Below are positions 15,813-19,303 of a stretch of 19,303 nucleotides of DNA, one piece after another. The notes under the pieces are model-generated. The model was not told the origin of the DNA and ran no database searches. It saw only the letters and a program-made list of their open reading frames with translations. The position numbers and the translations under genes were made by a program. The DNA lies in NCBI GenBank assembly GCA_003251955.1, contig QKDV01000144.1, forward strand, positions 1 through 19,303, given 5' to 3'. Each line of letters begins with the position of its first letter. Position 1 is the stretch's first letter. The stretch comes from Methanospirillum hungatei (lineage in GTDB: Archaea > Halobacteriota > Methanomicrobia > Methanomicrobiales > Methanospirillaceae).

Positions 15813-15839
15813 TGATCTATAGATCATTTAGATCATATA
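15813..15839. promoter_or_regulatory. Palindrome and direct repeat upstream of the FIST promoter, candidate regulator site
   Basis: TGATCTATAGATCA (15813-15826) is a perfect 14-bp palindrome. TAGATCAT is repeated 10 bp apart (about 15819-15827 and 15829-15836), so half-sites are phased by about one helical turn. It lies about 20 bp upstream of the TATA box, where archaeal activators usually bind. No specific regulator can be named. Confidence 0.4.
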
Positions 15840-15929
15840 TGTAGCAACCTTCTGAACTGTTGAATCAAATTCTATGGGAGTTTAAACGAATTGTCGAATC
15901 TGTGAAGTATTTAATCGGTGTAAATAGAT

Positions 15930-16006
15930 AGAGGATACCAGGAAGAGGTTAGCACTTTTAACCGATCGAATCCCTGATATTTGTTGACCAATATCCTCTC
16001 TCAATA
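15930..16006. repeat. Possible degenerate fourth copy of the structured repeat
   Basis: GGTTA (15947-15951) and TAACC (15959-15963) form a stem where hairpin 2 would be. A TCTCAATA motif (15999-16006) begins 35 nt after it, the same spacing as in the three clear units. The second heptamer and hairpin 1 are not evident, and the loop is seven nt instead of five. An outer 8-bp stem (AGAGGATA at 15930-15937 with TATCCTCT at 15992-15999) is not shared with the other units. Confidence 0.3.
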
Positions 16007-16134
16007 ATTGTATCAAATGATAGCAGAAGGATCCAACCCTTGTTAATGGCTGGCTAAAAAAAGAGTTACTGATGATAAATGCCCGTTTATCTGTAGTAAA
16101 ATACTACGGTCAGTGATGTCAGCTTATGAATTAT

Positions 16135-16274
16135 TCCCTGTCCAACAGCAGACAGGGATCGGATCTCAAAAAGTCTGGATGATTATTCCTAGGTGTGTTT
16201 TATGAGAGGTGGTGCGCACCTCAAATACTAATCTCTCTTCATATGCCATATTGATTTTCTCAATGATCTCAATA
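16135..16274 (-). ncRNA. Structured repeat unit A (candidate RNA)
   Basis: Plus-strand layout: hairpin 1 TCCCTGTC/GACAGGGA (16135-16142 and 16151-16158, 8-nt loop), 47 nt, hairpin 2 GAGGTG/CACCTC (16206-16211 and 16217-16222, 5-nt loop), 35 nt, then TCTCAAT (16258-16264) and TCTCAATA (16267-16274). On the preferred minus strand the order reverses: the TATTGAGA/ATTGAGA pair comes first and hairpin 1 last. No frame in the unit is shared with units B and C. The role is unknown; a strand assignment argument is given under findings. Confidence 0.45.
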
Positions 16275-16357
16275 GGTAATATTCATCCTATTGAAACAGT
16301 TCATATCGATTCCGGGTATATTCAATCTGATGAAAACTCGTAGAGCGTAAGAAAAGT

Positions 16358-16480
16358 ATCCCCATTACTGAGATGGGGATCTGTTGATGCGTTAGAGTAA
16401 CAGTAAGTATCAAGGTGTATAAAACACCCTTAGTCTCTTCGTCAACGCCAGACATATACGTTATCTCAATCTTCTCAATA
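16358..16480 (-). ncRNA. Structured repeat unit B (candidate RNA)
   Basis: Hairpin 1 is ATCCCCAT/ATGGGGAT (16358-16365 and 16373-16380, 7-nt loop). Hairpin 2 is GGTGT/ACACC (16414-16418 and 16424-16428, 5-nt loop). The heptamers are TCTCAAT (16464-16470) and TCTCAATA (16473-16480). The arm sequences differ from units A and C, yet pairing and spacing (33 and 35 nt) are kept. On the minus strand hairpin 2 extends by a G-U and an A-U pair, and hairpin 1 is followed by ACTTTTC. A 78-codon minus-strand frame covers the unit, but its codons are not conserved in A or C. Confidence 0.45.
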
Positions 16481-16550
16481 GAAGATAGATGTCGATAATA
16501 GTAATCTGGCCTGATAGTAGGCAAAAAAGTTCAATGAAAACCCGATAAAA

Positions 16551-16684
16551 GATTCCTGTCCGACAGAAAAGACAGGAATCCAAATTGTAGTTGTACTGTA
16601 CTATGCAGTATTTATCGAGGTGGAGCACACCTCAAAAAATATTGAATTCCAACTACCTTATTGCCTTTCTCAATTCTCTCAATA
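16551..16684 (-). ncRNA. Structured repeat unit C (candidate RNA)
   Basis: Hairpin 1 is GATTCCTGTC/GACAGGAATC, a perfect 10-bp stem (16551-16560 and 16571-16580, 10-nt loop). Hairpin 2 is GAGGTG/CACCTC (16617-16622 and 16628-16633, 5-nt loop). The heptamers are TCTCAAT (16668-16674) and TCTCAATA (16677-16684), with spacings of 36 and 34 nt. On the minus strand the unit begins 44 bp after the chemoreceptor stop. A TTATATA box touches its 5' end, and hairpin 1 is followed directly by TTTT, as in an intrinsic-type terminator. Confidence 0.48.
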
Positions 16685-16728
16685 TATAATAGAATTATCC
16701 GATAATCTGGTTGTGTATACGATCTGAA

Positions 16729-19257
16729 TCAGACCTTAAATTGAGTCATCTTTTCAGATACACCATCAACAATACCAACAATATTTGCAACCACCTTGTT
16801 TATCTGTGACAGGGCTGATGAGATCTCCTTTGAAGCACCTGATACTGAAACAGTCTCATCAGTGATGGTATGCGTGAGATCTGCTATCTCCTGTATGCTG
16901 GATGTTACCTCTTCAACCGATGCAGCCTGTTCTTCAGAGGCTGATGCAACCTCTGTGATGTGGCTGCTGATATCCTCAATTTTTTGTGCGATATCGTCAA
17001 ATGCCTGGACCGTCTGCTCAAGAGACTGTCTTCCTTCAAGGACAACCTTGTTTGATTCAGCCATCGCTTCAGTTGCAGACCGGGATTTCTGCTGTAGTGA
17101 TGAGATCAGATCTGCAATGTTCTCGGCTGATTTTCTGGAATCCTGTGCAAGCGACTTGACTTCAGATGCCACAACAGCAAAACCCCGCCCGGCATCTCCG
17201 GCACGGGCAGCCTCTATAGCTGCATTCAATGCAAGGAGATTTGTTTGACTTGCAATATCAGAAATTAACTTGACAATCTTTCCAATCTCAATCATCTGCT
17301 CATTGATATCCGAAATGATCGCACCAATATGTTCTGATGAAGTAGAGATTGCATTCATCGAAGTTACTGAGTTATGTGCGAGTCCGATCCCCTCCTTAGC
17401 CGAAGAGGTCGCCTCCTGTGAAAGGTTAGCAACCTCGTCAGCCTTCATCGATACCGAACTTACAACCTGAACCATATCATTCATGGCACTGAGGATCTGT
17501 TTTGTACTTGAGTCACTCTGCCCGGCCTTATTTCTGATATCAGACATTAATGATGTGACTTCACCAGATCCGGCAGTGATCTCTTCGATACTTGCATTTG
17601 CCTCTTCAGTATTCTTTTTAAGATCCTGTATGTTTTCTATCGTATGTGACAGTACCGAGGAAACCTCTTCCCCGATATGATCGAGTACTTTTTGAAATGA
17701 GATCCAGTCTCCCTGGATTGCCTGCTTGTTTGAAAACCGTGCAGTTAAGTTATATGCTGCATACTCATCAGAAACCCGCATCGCTTCTTTTAACGGAATA
17801 GTGATAGTATCAAGCGTCGTGTTCATTCCCTTAATGATCGTTGCATAGTCTCCCTGGTGAGCGGTGGGATCAGCACGGTATGAGAGATGCCCTGATGCGG
17901 CCTCTTGTGAGAATTTTATCGAATCATCAACGAGATGGCTGATCGCAAGGCGGGCTTTATCAAGGGATTTTTGTATGATGGTAAAACTCTCGTATGCTGA
18001 CTTTGTATACTCATCAGAAGGAATTACTGATGTTGTAAATGTTGTCTTTCCAGATGCAAGATTTCCAATATTTTCTGATACTATCTGTACCGATTTTTCA
18101 AGATAATCAACAAGTCTTTTGACTCCGGTCATATCGATATAAAATGTTATAATCTGTGTAACCGTGTTATTGGTATCAAGAACCGGGACATACCTGTACT
18201 CCAGGTTTTTTGGCCCGGTTCCAAAATCAACCACGAGTTCTCCACGTTCCGGTTTTCCTGATCTGATAGTCTCAGAAAATGAAGGGCCGTTTCGTGATAT
18301 GACATTAAAATCACGGGTGCTCCTGGAGGTTATTGTCTGGATTGGCAGCTCTGATATTGATGAAAATGCCTGGTTTGTTGAGAGTATTGTACCATCTAAT
18401 GCCATGGTAATTATGCCGGCCGGACATTCATCAATTAAAAGTTGAGACTGATTGAGCCTGTTGACAAGCTCTGTCTGGTCAATCATGATATGATAGACCT
18501 GAACAACATCACGATTGTGGTTGAGAACCGGTATGTACGAGTAATTAAGATGCTTTACACCAGACTTAAAGTGGCATACAAATTTTCCTGAAACCAGCGT
18601 TTTTAATCTGATCGCATCCTGAATTGTCTCTCCTTCCCGGGAGATTACCTTGTGATCTTTGAACTCTATCTCCTTAGCCTCTTCTTTAGAATGCCCGGTT
18701 ATTTCACAATATGCCGGATTCACATGGAGTATTTCTGCTTTAGGAGATAATGTGAGGATTGAGAAGGGGGCGTTCTGAATAAGAGATGACATGGCATTAA
18801 TGCGATTGACTACTTCACTCTGGTCAATCACAGTAGTCATCAGGCAGGTCTGCCCCTCGTACTCTATTCGGTTGAGTGTAACATTTGCTGGAAAAATCTC
18901 CCCGGTGAGCTTCTTGTGATCCCATCTGAAATTTACTGTCTCTCCTGAAAATGCCCGCTTAATCATCTCCTGTGAGAGAGTCGCTGAGCTTTTTCCGTCA
19001 CGCTGAACAGGAGGTGACAGAATTCCCGGTGGTTTCCCGATAATATCACCTTTTGTCCGGGCTTCAAACATCTCAATAGTCTTTCTGTTGCAATCAATAA
19101 ACATCCCTTCTGGGCTTACAATCTGAATTGCGACCGGAGTTACATCCAGAATGCTTTGAAGTGTCTTCAAATCAGTAGTTGTGATAATTGAAGGAGTCAG
19201 AACCTGTGTGTTATCTCGTGTTCCCTGCTCTCCTAATGTAACGGATTTTACAATCAT
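16729..19257 (-). CDS. Soluble PAS-domain methyl-accepting chemotaxis protein
   Basis: An 842-residue chemoreceptor without membrane helices, so it should work in the cytoplasm. Three PAS domains lie at about 30-148, 152-265 and 268-380. A helical HAMP-like linker region follows (about 385-540), and then the MCP signalling domain (about 540-835). The highly conserved hairpin tip is intact: [20 protein letters not shown] (668-687) followed by [15 protein letters not shown] (690-704), the CheA/CheW contact site. Glu/Gln- and Ala/Ser-rich helices on both sides are typical methylation regions. It probably senses redox state or a small molecule through PAS and feeds the archaellum chemotaxis pathway. 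No clear ribosome binding site precedes the ATG at 19257, so a leaderless transcript or another start is possible. No che genes are in the window, so its pathway genes must be elsewhere. Confidence 0.92.
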   Translation of the reverse strand: MIVKSVTLGEQGTRDNTQVLTPSIITTTDLKTLQSILDVTPVAIQIVSPEGMFIDCNRKTIEMFEARTKGDIIGKPPGILSPPVQRDGKSSATLSQEMIKRAFSGETVNFRWDHKKLTGEIFPANVTLNRIEYEGQTCLMTTVIDQSEVVNRINAMSSLIQNAPFSILTLSPKAEILHVNPAYCEITGHSKEEAKEIEFKDHKVISREGETIQDAIRLKTLVSGKFVCHFKSGVKHLNYSYIPVLNHNRDVVQVYHIMIDQTELVNRLNQSQLLIDECPAGIITMALDGTILSTNQAFSSISELPIQTITSRSTRDFNVISRNGPSFSETIRSGKPERGELVVDFGTGPKNLEYRYVPVLDTNNTVTQIITFYIDMTGVKRLVDYLEKSVQIVSENIGNLASGKTTFTTSVIPSDEYTKSAYESFTIIQKSLDKARLAISHLVDDSIKFSQEAASGHLSYRADPTAHQGDYATIIKGMNTTLDTITIPLKEAMRVSDEYAAYNLTARFSNKQAIQGDWISFQKVLDHIGEEVSSVLSHTIENIQDLKKNTEEANASIEEITAGSGEVTSLMSDIRNKAGQSDSSTKQILSAMNDMVQVVSSVSMKADEVANLSQEATSSAKEGIGLAHNSVTSMNAISTSSEHIGAIISDINEQMIEIGKIVKLISDIASQTNLLALNAAIEAARAGDAGRGFAVVASEVKSLAQDSRKSAENIADLISSLQQKSRSATEAMAESNKVVLEGRQSLEQTVQAFDDIAQKIEDISSHITEVASASEEQAASVEEVTSSIQEIADLTHTITDETVSVSGASKEISSALSQINKVVANIVGIVDGVSEKMTQFKV

Positions 19258-19303
19258 CTCTTGTATAGTAGTGTATGCAACGAAAGTGAAAGAAAATCTG
19301 AAT

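Noticed and set aside
15930..16690. CRISPR array or insertion sequence as explanation of the repeats
   Set aside because: The units are 120-140 bp, diverged in sequence, irregularly spaced and contain no transposase or constant repeat of CRISPR type.
1..19303. tRNA gene or integrase marking an attachment site
   Set aside because: I found no sequence that folds or reads as a tRNA and no tyrosine or serine recombinase, so no integration site can be claimed.

Overview
The window looks like chromosomal DNA from a methanogenic archaeon of the Methanomicrobiales, most likely a relative of Methanospirillum. This is an inference. It rests on very long PAS-repeat sensor kinases with the H-box form RHDINNQL, a soluble PAS-MCP, a FIST-domain protein, TATA-box promoters with GGAG/GGTG ribosome binding sites, and short AT-rich intergenic DNA. 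No rRNA or tRNA gene, integrase, transposase or CRISPR array was recognised.

Left end (1-1545): a possible 7-codon start of a minus-strand gene at the edge, then a two-gene HepT/MntA toxin-antitoxin module (HEPN RNase plus AMP-transferring nucleotidyltransferase) behind an inverted-repeat region. About 640 bp without a convincing gene follow. That stretch holds an unusual cluster of eight GGGCGG/CCGCCC hexamers and two hairpins.

Centre (1546-7494): two gene sets diverge from a 180-bp regulatory gap at 5987-6167. The minus-strand set runs from about 5986 down to a terminator at 1546. It encodes small unknown proteins, a PDDEXK-like protein lacking recognisable catalytic residues, a 1000-residue primase-polymerase/ATPase with two C-terminal zinc ribbons, a Cys-rich small protein and a 106-residue unknown. 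The plus-strand set encodes an Ala/Thr-rich 169-residue protein, a secreted 182-residue protein and an 80-residue membrane protein, tightly coupled by GGGGGG or GGAGG ribosome binding sites. The layout (replication arm against secreted/membrane arm) suggests an integrated plasmid or virus-like element, but no integrase or attachment site was found.

Right half (7727-19257): a signalling neighbourhood, all on the minus strand. A 1337-residue membrane kinase (about seven TM helices, GAF-like domain, six PAS domains, HisKA-like and HATPase) lies just upstream of a 574-residue REC-PAS-PAS-PAS protein without a kinase domain. The two could form one phosphotransfer pair. The REC-PAS reading frame stops at a TAG that appears to have cut a longer protein. 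Further right are a 66-residue helical protein coupled to a FIST sensor, and a soluble PAS chemoreceptor.

The most unusual signal is in the gene-poor stretch between the chemoreceptor and the FIST operon. Three tandem units (16135-16274, 16358-16480, 16551-16684) share the same architecture: hairpin 1, hairpin 2 with a 5-nt loop, then a pair of TCTCAAT heptamers exactly 9 bp apart, with the last two elements separated by 34-35 nt in every copy. The hairpin arms differ in sequence but keep pairing. At three stem-flanking positions only the minus strand gives a G-U pair where the plus strand would give A-C. I read this as a candidate undescribed tandem structured RNA family on the minus strand.
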